A DNA stretch of 64,000 bases from Candidatus Coprenecus pullistercoris (GTDB lineage Bacteria > Bacteroidota > Bacteroidia > Bacteroidales > UBA932). Every line of letters begins with the position of its first letter. Position 1 is the first letter of the stretch. Made by a program: the position numbers and the translations under genes. The notes below the pieces were generated by a model that was given only the letters and a program-made list of their open reading frames with translations, did no database searches and was not told the DNA's origin. Shown here piece after piece: positions 25,495 through 33,851 of this stretch. The DNA lies in contig DXAT01000050.1 of NCBI GenBank assembly GCA_019116965.1, positions 1 to 64,000 on the forward strand, read 5' to 3'.

Positions 25495-26466
25495 ATGTCA
25501 GCAAAGAATTTCGCGCTCATAGGTGTGGGCGGCTACATAGCGCCAAGACATCTGAAGGCGATAAAGGATACAGGCAATATTCTGCAGGCGGCCTATGACC
25601 GCTTCGACAGTGTCGGGATCATGGACAGTTATTTCCCCGATGCTGCTTTTTTTACGGAGCAGGAGCTGTTCGACCGTCACTGCACGAAGCTCAAGGGCAC
25701 TGACCGTCAGATAGAGATGCTTTCTGTTTGCACCCCCAACTATCTGCACGACGCGCACATGCGTTACGGACTGAGGCTCGGCGCAGATGTCATCTGCGAG
25801 AAGCCCGCGGTGCTCAATCCCCACAACATAGACGCCATCATGAAGATAGAGGAGGAGACAGGTCATAAGGCCTATAACATCCTCCAGCTCCGTCTCCACG
25901 ACTCGATAGCGGCTCTGAAGAAGAAGATAGACGAGGGCCCGGCGGACAAGATTTACGATGTGGACCTGACCTATATCACCTCCCGCGGCAACTGGTACTA
26001 CGCCTCCTGGAAGGGCGACGAGCACAAGAGCGGGGGAGTGGCCACGAATATCGGCGTGCATTTCTACGACATGCTCCAGTGGATATTCGGACCCGTGAGC
26101 GAGAACATCGTGCATGTCAAGAGCCACGACCGGGTGGCCGGCTACCTCGGCCTGAAAAAGGCCCGCGTGCGCTACTTCCTGAGCATCAACGCGGACAACC
26201 TGCCGGAGAATGCCGTTCAGGGTGAGAAGCGCACCTACCGCACGATCATGATCGACGGAGAGGAGTTTGAGTTCAGCGCCGGCTTCACCGAACTCCACAC
26301 CCGCAGCTACGAGAAGATACTCGCGGGCGAGGGCTTCCGCATCAGCGAGGCCCGTCCATGCATCGAGATAGTCAGTCAGATACGCACGGCCGTGCCCGTC
26401 GGCCTCAAGGGCGATTACCATCCCCTCGCGAAGCTGCCTTTAGCACCTCATCCCTTCGGTTGGTAA
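25495..26466 (+). CDS. wlbA: UDP-GlcNAcA 3-dehydrogenase (WlbA/WbpB-like Gfo/Idh/MocA oxidoreductase)
   Basis: NAD-dependent oxidoreductase of the Gfo/Idh/MocA family: N-terminal IGVGGYIAPRHLKAIK, CTPNYLHDAHM, VICEKPAVLNP with the conserved EKP, and the C-terminal domain GGVATNIGVHFYDMLQWIFG with the conserved histidine. In the WlbABC/WbpBED pathway it oxidises C3 of UDP-N-acetylglucosaminuronate. The two following genes are the aminotransferase and acetyltransferase of the same pathway. The ATG at 25495 gives the family's usual N-terminus. Confidence 0.92.
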   Translation: MSAKNFALIGVGGYIAPRHLKAIKDTGNILQAAYDRFDSVGIMDSYFPDAAFFTEQELFDRHCTKLKGTDRQIEMLSVCTPNYLHDAHMRYGLRLGADVICEKPAVLNPHNIDAIMKIEEETGHKAYNILQLRLHDSIAALKKKIDEGPADKIYDVDLTYITSRGNWYYASWKGDEHKSGGVATNIGVHFYDMLQWIFGPVSENIVHVKSHDRVAGYLGLKKARVRYFLSINADNLPENAVQGEKRTYRTIMIDGEEFEFSAGFTELHTRSYEKILAGEGFRISEARPCIEIVSQIRTAVPVGLKGDYHPLAKLPLAPHPFGW

Positions 26467-26467
26467 A

Positions 26468-27613
26468 ATGAAGGAGGACGCAATGCAGGAACAGCAGAAG
26501 ATACAGATGGTCGACCTTCACGGTCAGTACATGAGGATCAAGGCGGAGGTCGACGCAGCCATAGCGGAGGTCATCGACAGCTCTGCGTTCATCAACGGTC
26601 CGGCGGTCGGAAGATTTGCCTCGGCCCTTGCGCAGTACACTGGAGCAGGGCATGTCATTACCTGCGGCAACGGTACCGATGCCTTGCAGATAGCTCTGAT
26701 GGCATTAGGCCTGAGGCCCGGGGATGAGGTTATCGTCCCTGCATTTACCTATGTGGCTTCGGCGGAGGTGATAGCCCTGTTGGGGCTGAAGCCGGTGATG
26801 GTGGATGTGGACCGGGATACTTTCAATACGGACATGCGTTTTATCGAGAAGGCTCATACGCCGAGAACGCGGGCCATAATTCCCGTCCATCTGTTCGGCC
26901 AGAGCTGCGACATGGAGCCGATAATGGATTTCGCTTCCGCTCACGGACTTTATGTGGTGGAGGACAATGCCCAGTCGCTCGGGGCCGAGTATATATATAG
27001 GGACGGCAAGAGAAGGCGCACAGGTGCTGTCGGGCATATCGGATGCACCTCGTTTTTCCCTTCGAAGAATCTCGGCTGCTATGGAGACGGCGGAGCTCTT
27101 TTTACCGATGATGACGCTTTGGCGGAACGCATCCGCATGACGGCCAATCACGGTCAGCGTGTGAAGTATCATCACGATGTCATCGGCTGCAACTCCCGTC
27201 TGGATACCATCCAGGCAGCCGTGCTTGAGGTCAAGCTGCGGTATCTGGACGATTACTGCGGGGCCAGGCGGACTGCCGCGCACAGATACAATGCCTTGCT
27301 CCGGGGAGTGGACGGCGTGGAATTGCCGGTGGAGGCTCCGTACAGTACCCATGTCTATCATCAGTATACCCTCAGGGTCCGTGACGGCCGCCGGAATGCA
27401 CTCAAGGAGTTTTTGGCATCGAGGGGCATTCCTTCCATGATATATTATCCGCTTCCTCTGTACCGGCAAAATGCCTACCTGTATGACGGAAGTGGCCTGA
27501 AAATTGCTGATGAGCTTGCGGCATCCGTACTTTCGCTGCCAATGCATACCGAACTTGAGGCTGTGGAACAGGAGAGGATAGCGGAGGCCATTATGGATTT
27601 TTTTAAGAGATAA
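26468..27613 (+). CDS. wlbC: UDP-3-keto-GlcNAcA aminotransferase (WlbC/WbpE-like, DegT family)
   Basis: PLP-dependent aminotransferase that converts the 3-keto sugar made by WlbA to the 3-amino sugar. Seen: QMVDLHGQYMRIKAEVDAAI, ALAQYTGAGHVITCGNGTDA, VEDNAQSLGAEY with the pyridine-binding Asp, and FFPSKNLGCYGDGGAL with the Schiff-base lysine. ATG at 26468 is one base after the previous stop; a second ATG five codons in (26483) is also possible. Confidence 0.92.
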   Translation: MKEDAMQEQQKIQMVDLHGQYMRIKAEVDAAIAEVIDSSAFINGPAVGRFASALAQYTGAGHVITCGNGTDALQIALMALGLRPGDEVIVPAFTYVASAEVIALLGLKPVMVDVDRDTFNTDMRFIEKAHTPRTRAIIPVHLFGQSCDMEPIMDFASAHGLYVVEDNAQSLGAEYIYRDGKRRRTGAVGHIGCTSFFPSKNLGCYGDGGALFTDDDALAERIRMTANHGQRVKYHHDVIGCNSRLDTIQAAVLEVKLRYLDDYCGARRTAAHRYNALLRGVDGVELPVEAPYSTHVYHQYTLRVRDGRRNALKEFLASRGIPSMIYYPLPLYRQNAYLYDGSGLKIADELAASVLSLPMHTELEAVEQERIAEAIMDFFKR

Positions 27614-27617
27614 TATT

Positions 27618-28220
27618 ATGGCCGACAGCTATTTCGCGCATGAATCAGCAGTGATAGACCCCGGATGTTCCATAGGGGAGGGAACCAAGATATGGCACTT
27701 CTCCCATATCATGACGGGGGCAGTGCTCGGCCGTAACTGCAATATAGGTCAGAATGTGGTGATATCACCGGATGTGGTGCTCGGAGACAATGTCAAGGTG
27801 CAGAACAATGTGTCGGTGTATACCGGTGTGACATGTGGGGATGATGTGTTCCTCGGGCCCTCCTGCGTATTTACCAATGTGGTCAATCCGCGCAGTGCGG
27901 TCAACCGCCGCGGCCAGTATGCGCGCACGAGGGTGGGCAGGGGCGCCACTATAGGGGCCAATGCCACGGTGGTGTGCGGCCACGACATAGGCGAGTGGGC
28001 TTTCATCGGGGCGGGAGCCGTAATAACCAAGGATGTTCCGGATTATGCTCTTGTGGTCGGCAATCCGGCCCGTCAGACGGGGTGGATGAGCAGGGCCGGC
28101 TACCGCCTGGACTTTGCACCCGACGGTACTGCGGTATGTCCCGGTACCGGCGAGCGTTATGTCCTTTCGGACGGGCGCGTGAGGTGTGTATCTGAAGATA
28201 ATAATGAACACAAATATTAA
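27618..28220 (+). CDS. wlbB: UDP-2-acetamido-3-amino-uronate N-acetyltransferase (WlbB/WbpD-like)
   Basis: Left-handed beta-helix acetyltransferase with repeated hexapeptides (GEGTKIWHFSHIM, IGQNVVISPDVVLGDNVKVQ, IGANATVVCGHDIGEWAFIG) and the ending VVGNPARQTGWM. It N-acetylates the 3-amino group to give UDP-2,3-diacetamido-2,3-dideoxy-glucuronate. Four bases after wlbC. The dehydrogenase that makes the pathway's starting UDP-GlcNAcA and a transferase for the product are not in the neighbouring DNA. Confidence 0.93.
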   Translation: MADSYFAHESAVIDPGCSIGEGTKIWHFSHIMTGAVLGRNCNIGQNVVISPDVVLGDNVKVQNNVSVYTGVTCGDDVFLGPSCVFTNVVNPRSAVNRRGQYARTRVGRGATIGANATVVCGHDIGEWAFIGAGAVITKDVPDYALVVGNPARQTGWMSRAGYRLDFAPDGTAVCPGTGERYVLSDGRVRCVSEDNNEHKY

Positions 28221-28235
28221 AACAGTCAATCAAGT

Positions 28236-29552
28236 ATGAAGAAGAACCTTTTAATTCTTATTCTGACGGCAGCGCTGCTGCCTGTGGCCGCTTCGGCGCA
28301 GAATATCAAGTTTGAGGAGTACGACCTCGACAATGGTCTGCATGTGATTCTCTCACAGAATCACAAGACTCCCAATGTCGTAGTCTCCGTGATGTATCAT
28401 GTCGGCTCCAAGAACGAGGAGCCGCATCTGACCGGCTTCGCGCATTTTTTCGAGCATCTGATGTTCGAGGGTACGGAGAACATTCCGCGTCACACTTATG
28501 ACCAGTATGTGACCGATGCCGGCGGATCTCTCAACGCCAACACCAGCTTCGACCGTACCTATTACTACGAGAAGCTGCCCTCCAATTATCTGGAGCTCGG
28601 CCTGTGGCTTGAGTCCGAGAGGATGCTGCATCCTAAGATCGAGGAGATCGGTGTCGCTACACAGAAGGATGTGGTATGCCAGGAGATGGGACAGACCCGC
28701 GACAACCAGCCTTACGGCTCTGCTCTTTATGAGATATTCACAAATTCCTATAAGGTGCATCCGTACAATCACGATGTGATAGGCTCGGAGGAGCATGTGC
28801 GCAATGCGTCCATTGAGGATTTCAAGAACTTCCACGATATGTTCTATGTGCCCGACAATGCGGTGCTCACTATCGTCGGAGATTTCGATATGGACCAGGC
28901 CAAGGAGTGGGTGGAGGCATATTTCGCCGACATACCTAAGGGAACCATGCCTATCCGCCGTCCGGAACCCGGTATCGAGCCGCGCAGAACGGCTCCCGTG
29001 AAGGATACTGTATATGACAATATCCAGATGCCTATGCTTATCGAGGTATATCCCGCTCCGGCTTACGGTACCGAGGATTATTTCTCAATGGTCGTGTTCA
29101 ACGCCATTCTCTCTTCCGGCAACTCGAGCCGTTTCCAGACCGGAATCGTTGACGGCAAGCAGACAGCCCTGATGGCGGCCAGCTCGATGATTCCATTGGA
29201 GCATCCGGGACTTTTCATGACACAGGCTTTCCCCAACAATGTGGACCTGTCTGTCCTTGAGGCTGATGTGGACTCTGTGATATACGGACTTCTTGAGGAA
29301 GGCATTTCCGACAGGGAATTCCAGAAAGTGATGAATATGGTGGAGACATCGGTGGCTCTGTCCAACAACACCATAGAGGGTGTGGCAGAGGAACTGGCTA
29401 CCGCCTATACTTATTTCAAGAATACAGATTTCGTAAATGAGGCCCACAACGCCTATGCCGGCATTACGAAAGAGCAGGTAATAGAGGTGGCCAAGAAGTA
29501 TATCGACCCCGCCCAGAAGATATCCATCTACTATCTTCCCAAACAGAACTAA
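28236..29552 (+). CDS. M16 family zinc peptidase (catalytic subunit)
   Basis: Secreted or periplasmic pitrilysin-family peptidase with a signal peptide (residues 1-21, ending ASAQ). The inverted zinc motif HxxEH is intact as HFFEH at residues 70-74, and the third ligand is probably the glutamate in VVCQEMGQ. Length 438 equals one M16 half (two domains), which normally works as a dimer; the next gene supplies a motif-less partner. It begins 15 bases after wlbB but encodes an unrelated function. Confidence 0.92.
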   Translation: MKKNLLILILTAALLPVAASAQNIKFEEYDLDNGLHVILSQNHKTPNVVVSVMYHVGSKNEEPHLTGFAHFFEHLMFEGTENIPRHTYDQYVTDAGGSLNANTSFDRTYYYEKLPSNYLELGLWLESERMLHPKIEEIGVATQKDVVCQEMGQTRDNQPYGSALYEIFTNSYKVHPYNHDVIGSEEHVRNASIEDFKNFHDMFYVPDNAVLTIVGDFDMDQAKEWVEAYFADIPKGTMPIRRPEPGIEPRRTAPVKDTVYDNIQMPMLIEVYPAPAYGTEDYFSMVVFNAILSSGNSSRFQTGIVDGKQTALMAASSMIPLEHPGLFMTQAFPNNVDLSVLEADVDSVIYGLLEEGISDREFQKVMNMVETSVALSNNTIEGVAEELATAYTYFKNTDFVNEAHNAYAGITKEQVIEVAKKYIDPAQKISIYYLPKQN

Positions 29553-29580
29553 TCAACCAAACATATAGAAAGTATTTATC

Positions 29581-31638
29581 ATGAGAAATAAATTGTCACT
29601 TACTTTGATGGCTGCCCTTCTGTCAGTCTTCCCGCTGAGTGCCCAGATTGACAGGACAAAGGCTCCGGAACCCGGTCCGACTCCAGAGATTGAGTTCGGC
29701 GAGGTGGAAAAATTCACAACAAAGAACGGAATGCGCGTGATCCTCGTGGAGGACCATACCCGCCCTGTGGTGTCGTTCGGCATCCGTTTCGTCATCGATC
29801 CCTTCGTGGAGGGTGAGAAGGCTGGCGAGTCCGCTTTCTTCGGAGACCTGTGGAGCCGCGGTACTGTCAACCGTACCATGCAGCAGATCAACGATGAGGC
29901 CGATTTCCTCGGAGCCAGCTTCGGTACCAGGTCCAACTATATCGGTTTCACGACTCTGACCAAGTACACTGATCAGATGATGGAGCTCCTCACGGATGTG
30001 CTTTTCAACCCCACATTCCCTGAGGATGAGCTTGAGAAGATCAAGGACCAGGCTGTCGGAGGACTTCAGATGTCAAAGTCCTCTCCCGGTGCCATCATCG
30101 GCAATATAGAGACTGCGACCCTGTATCCCAAGAATCACCCTTACGGTGATATCATGACAGAGGCTACGGTGGCCAATATCACTGTCGATGACTGCCGCGA
30201 GTACTATGACAAGTACATTATCCCCAACAGCGCGATACTCGTGATTACCGGAGACATGACCCTCAGGCAGGCCAAGAAGCTCTGCAAGAAATATCTCTCC
30301 GACTGGGAGCAGGGTGAGACAATCAAGAACGGATATCCTGAGGTGAACCGTCCGGAAGGCATAGAGGTGGTGTTCTCTCCCAAGGACGGAGCCGTACAGT
30401 CCAAAATCGAGATGATGGCGCCCATTGACCTCAAGCCCGGTTCGGAGGATGTACTTGCGCTCTCTGTTGCCAACGCCATCTACGGCGGTCGTGATTTCTC
30501 CGCCAAGCTGCTCAAGAATCTCCGCGAGACCAAAGGCTATACATACGGAGCTTATTCAAGCATAGGCACCGACCCTGTCTCAGCCAGCTTCACAGCGTAT
30601 GCGGATGTCAACGGCAATGCTACCGACAGTTCGTTCTACGAGATGCGCAAGGAGCTCCAGAGCATGATGGACGGAGACTATACCGAGGAGGATGTGGAGA
30701 AGTTCAAGACAGTGTACGCGGGCTCTTTCTCACGCTCGCTTGAGTCCATCGACCAGATAGCGCACTATGCCTATACGGTGGAGAGGTACGGTCTTCCTGA
30801 AGACTACTATGCGTCGTACCTGCAGCGTCTCAATGCCGTTACCATAGACGATGTGCGCCGCGTGGTGGCCAAGTATTTCGACCCTGACAATATGTACTGG
30901 TTCTGTGTCGGCGACCCCTCTGTGGTGCCGGCACTGGCTCAGTATGACTCGGACGGCAAGGTGGCCGTGCTGGATTTCGAGGGCAATGTCATCGAGAGCA
31001 GGAAAGTGGCTGAGGGCGTGACTGTCCAGACAGTATTTGACAATTACATCAAGTATCTCGGCGGCCGTGAGCTGCTTGAGGGTATAGAGGACATCTATGA
31101 GAAGAGCGAGATGTCAGTCATGGGCACTTCCGTTACCGGTATAGAGAAGCGTATCCTTCCTGCGAAGGCATTCTATCAGGCCCAGCATCAGGGAGATGTC
31201 CTTATGCAGGAGATCAAGCTGGTTGACGGCAAGGTGACCGTGACCATGATGGGCCAGACCCAGGAGATAACCGACCCTGCCACTGTCGCTTACTTTGAGA
31301 GCAATCTTTGTCCTTTCCCTGAGCTGCTCGGAACCGAGGGGTGCCAGCTCTCTTCCGACATCGAGTCCGTAGACGGCCGTGACGCCTACAAGGTGATGAC
31401 AGCCGGTGCTGACGGCTCAGTGACATATGACTACTATGACATGGCTACGGGCGCGAAGCTCAAGACGGTACAGTCTGCCAACGGTCAGTCGGTGGAGACG
31501 GTGTATGCCGAGTATCAGAAGACTCCTTACGGCATCATGTATCCTTCAAAGGAGATAACCGTCCTTCCCCAGGTGGGCGAGGTCGAGGTTGCGGTCGCAG
31601 TCGAAATCAATTCAGGCCTGACCCCTGAGTCTCTCTAA
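29581..31638 (+). CDS. M16 family non-catalytic partner with LolA-like C-terminal domain
   Basis: Signal peptide (residues 1-22) followed by an M16 fold in which the HxxEH site reads AFFGD (residues 85-89), so zinc binding and catalysis are lost; the glycine-rich GGRDFSAKLLKNLRETKGYTYG-type loop of the partner subunit is kept. Residues from about 465 to 685 form an extra beta-rich domain resembling outer-membrane lipoprotein-sorting proteins. Paired with the active subunit 28 bases upstream, as in bacterial heterodimeric M16 peptidases. Substrate unknown. Confidence 0.88.
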   Translation: MRNKLSLTLMAALLSVFPLSAQIDRTKAPEPGPTPEIEFGEVEKFTTKNGMRVILVEDHTRPVVSFGIRFVIDPFVEGEKAGESAFFGDLWSRGTVNRTMQQINDEADFLGASFGTRSNYIGFTTLTKYTDQMMELLTDVLFNPTFPEDELEKIKDQAVGGLQMSKSSPGAIIGNIETATLYPKNHPYGDIMTEATVANITVDDCREYYDKYIIPNSAILVITGDMTLRQAKKLCKKYLSDWEQGETIKNGYPEVNRPEGIEVVFSPKDGAVQSKIEMMAPIDLKPGSEDVLALSVANAIYGGRDFSAKLLKNLRETKGYTYGAYSSIGTDPVSASFTAYADVNGNATDSSFYEMRKELQSMMDGDYTEEDVEKFKTVYAGSFSRSLESIDQIAHYAYTVERYGLPEDYYASYLQRLNAVTIDDVRRVVAKYFDPDNMYWFCVGDPSVVPALAQYDSDGKVAVLDFEGNVIESRKVAEGVTVQTVFDNYIKYLGGRELLEGIEDIYEKSEMSVMGTSVTGIEKRILPAKAFYQAQHQGDVLMQEIKLVDGKVTVTMMGQTQEITDPATVAYFESNLCPFPELLGTEGCQLSSDIESVDGRDAYKVMTAGADGSVTYDYYDMATGAKLKTVQSANGQSVETVYAEYQKTPYGIMYPSKEITVLPQVGEVEVAVAVEINSGLTPESL

Positions 31639-31660
31639 AGGATTGATTTTACCATCTATA

Positions 31661-31702
31661 GCCGGTCTGGGCCGAATGGGGGCCGTGACCGGCTTTTTTT
31701 TT
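31661..31702 (+). terminator. Rho-independent terminator after the M16 pair
   Basis: GCCGGTC (31661-31667) pairs with GACCGGC (31687-31693), followed by nine T residues (31694-31702). The same T-run provides the -33 region of the next promoter. Confidence 0.8.
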
Positions 31703-31731
31703 GGAAAATACTGCATGATTGTATAATTTTG
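31700..31731 (+). promoter_or_regulatory. Bacteroidota-type promoter of the wzz-ftsY-pheT genes
   Basis: TTTG at 31700-31703, a 20-base spacer and TAATTTTG at 31724-31731, matching the -33/-7 consensus. The transcript would start near 31738, 24 bases before the wzz-like ATG. The -33 box lies in the terminator T-run of the previous operon. Confidence 0.7.
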
Positions 31732-31761
31732 CAAATTAGCTAATTTTAGAAAAATACTCGG

Positions 31762-32913
31762 ATGTCAGATACAGAAAACCCGGAGGGACGCGAGATAGAT
31801 CTGGTCGCATTGTTTGTGAGACTATGGCGCAAGCGCAGGTTCATTATCTATGTGACGCTGTGCTTTATAGCGTTCGGATTATTCATAGCGCTGTGTACCA
31901 GTGAGGAGTATACGGCCTCTACTACATTTGTACCGCAGACATCCGAGAGCCTGCTCAATTCGTCCATGACCTCGCTTGCCTCGCTTGCCGGCATATCCCT
32001 TTCTCAGATCGGGCAGTCGGAGTCATTGCCGACCACGGTTTACCCTCAGCTGCTGTCCAATGTTGACTATGTCAAGGAGCTGATGTATACTCCCGTGAAA
32101 TTCGACGGGAGGCCGGACAGCGTGACCCTGTATGACTTCTTTACAGATCCGGAGGATGGATATACGACTTTTTTCGGGACTCTCGGCCGTTATACTTTAG
32201 GTCTGCCCGGAGTAATAGTCGACGCGGTGCGCGGAGAGCGTGAGGTGGATTCGATCCTGCTCGGCCAGAGCTCGCTGGCCGTATATACCAAGAGGGAGTA
32301 TGACTGTCTGGAGATACTGTCGAAGCGTGTCAGCATAGACATCAACGATAAGGACGGCTATGTCACTCTGTCTGCCAGGATGCCGGAGGCGTATGCTGCG
32401 GCGCAGGTGGCTCAGACAGCCTTTGACCTGCTTGAGAAATATGTGACGGAGTACAGACTGGAGAAGACCAAGGCCACTCTTGACTTTGTGGATGCGAGAT
32501 ATGTGGAGGCAAAGGCCGAGTTTGAGGCCAGGCAGCTCGAGTATGCGAGGTTCAGGGACGCCAACAGGAATCTGAGTACGGCTACGGCCCAGATCATGGA
32601 TGACAGGCTAAGTCAGGAATACGAGCTTGCCAATACGATATACACCGAGCTGGCCCGTCAGAAGACGCAGATGGAGATTCAGGTCAAGGAGAATACTCCT
32701 GTGCTCTCGGTGGTGGAGCCGGTGGTCATACCCTTCGAGAGGACCAGGCCCAAGCGTGCCATAATCATGATAGTATTCGCGTTTTTGGGCGGATGCACGG
32801 GATGTGCTCTCGTGTTCGGCTTTGATTATTTGAAACACAACGGCTCAGGCTGGCCCCGCAGATGGAGGACAGATGAGGAGGACAATGACAACAATATAGA
32901 GAAATCAGCATAA
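31762..32913 (+). CDS. wzz: Wzz-like polysaccharide chain-length determinant
   Basis: Two-helix inner membrane protein of the Wzz/polysaccharide co-polymerase family: first helix about residues 28-48, a large periplasmic coiled-coil domain and a second helix about 335-357 preceded by the proline-rich PFERTRPKRAI. It sets the modal length of Wzy-made glycans. No C-terminal tyrosine kinase domain is present. It lies 11 kb from the wzx/wzy locus and overlaps ftsY by one base (TAATG). Confidence 0.85.
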   Translation: MSDTENPEGREIDLVALFVRLWRKRRFIIYVTLCFIAFGLFIALCTSEEYTASTTFVPQTSESLLNSSMTSLASLAGISLSQIGQSESLPTTVYPQLLSNVDYVKELMYTPVKFDGRPDSVTLYDFFTDPEDGYTTFFGTLGRYTLGLPGVIVDAVRGEREVDSILLGQSSLAVYTKREYDCLEILSKRVSIDINDKDGYVTLSARMPEAYAAAQVAQTAFDLLEKYVTEYRLEKTKATLDFVDARYVEAKAEFEARQLEYARFRDANRNLSTATAQIMDDRLSQEYELANTIYTELARQKTQMEIQVKENTPVLSVVEPVVIPFERTRPKRAIIMIVFAFLGGCTGCALVFGFDYLKHNGSGWPRRWRTDEEDNDNNIEKSA

Positions 32914-33839
32914 TGTCGTGGTTTAGTAAAAAATCCCTTGATAAAGGAATGGAGAAGACCAAGCGCGGTCTTTTCGAGAGGATATCGAGAGCCATATCCG
33001 GAAAGTCCAAGGTGGATGACGATGTTCTGGACGGGATAGAGGATGCTCTCATCGCTTCTGATGTGGGTGTGGATACCACTCTCAAGATAATAGACATGCT
33101 TGAGGAGAGGGTGGCCCGGGACAAATATATGAATACCGAGGAACTTTACCGTATACTGAAGGAAGAGATGATGTCCCTGCTGGTAGTGGACGGTAAGGAG
33201 GATGCTCCGGTATTCGATTTCTCCAAGAAACCGTATGTAATCATGGTCGTGGGCGTGAACGGTGTGGGCAAGACCACAACTATCGGCAAGCTCGCAGCCA
33301 ATCTGAAGGCTTCCGGCAAGAAGGTGATGCTCGGTGCCGCTGATACTTTCAGGGCAGCGGCCGTGGACCAGCTGGTGATATGGAGCGAGAGGGCAGGTGT
33401 TCCGATAGTCAAGCAGCAGATGGGAGCCGATCCTGCTTCCGTGGCATTTGACACGGTGAAGTCTGCTGTGGCTCAGGATGTGGATGTGGTGCTCATCGAT
33501 ACGGCGGGGCGTCTGCACAACAAGATCAACCTTATGAACGAGCTTACCAAGATACGCAATGTGATGCGCAAGGTCATCCCTGACGCTCCGCATGAGGTGC
33601 TTCTGGTGCTGGACGGTTCCACCGGCCAGAATGCCTTCGTACAGGCCCGTGAGTTTACCAAGGCTACTGATGTCACTGCTCTTGCAGTCACCAAGCTGGA
33701 CGGTACGGCAAAGGGAGGAGTGGTGCTCGGTATAGCCGACCAGTTCAATATCCCCGTCAAGTTCATCGGTGTGGGAGAGGGGATAGAGGACCTTCAGATA
33801 TTTGACAGGAAGGCGTTCGTAGATTCTTTGTTTGATTAA
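32913..33839 (+). CDS. ftsY: Signal recognition particle receptor FtsY
   Basis: SRP GTPase that docks ribosome-nascent-chain complexes at the membrane. N-domain residues 1-95, G-domain with P-loop GVNGVGKTT (114-122), DTFRAAAVDQL, DTAGRLHNK and TKLDGTAKGG. The acidic A-domain of the E. coli protein is missing, giving 308 residues, usual for this phylum. ATG overlaps the wzz stop by one base. Confidence 0.97.
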   Translation: MSWFSKKSLDKGMEKTKRGLFERISRAISGKSKVDDDVLDGIEDALIASDVGVDTTLKIIDMLEERVARDKYMNTEELYRILKEEMMSLLVVDGKEDAPVFDFSKKPYVIMVVGVNGVGKTTTIGKLAANLKASGKKVMLGAADTFRAAAVDQLVIWSERAGVPIVKQQMGADPASVAFDTVKSAVAQDVDVVLIDTAGRLHNKINLMNELTKIRNVMRKVIPDAPHEVLLVLDGSTGQNAFVQAREFTKATDVTALAVTKLDGTAKGGVVLGIADQFNIPVKFIGVGEGIEDLQIFDRKAFVDSLFD

Positions 33840-33851
33840 AATCATCGTAAA

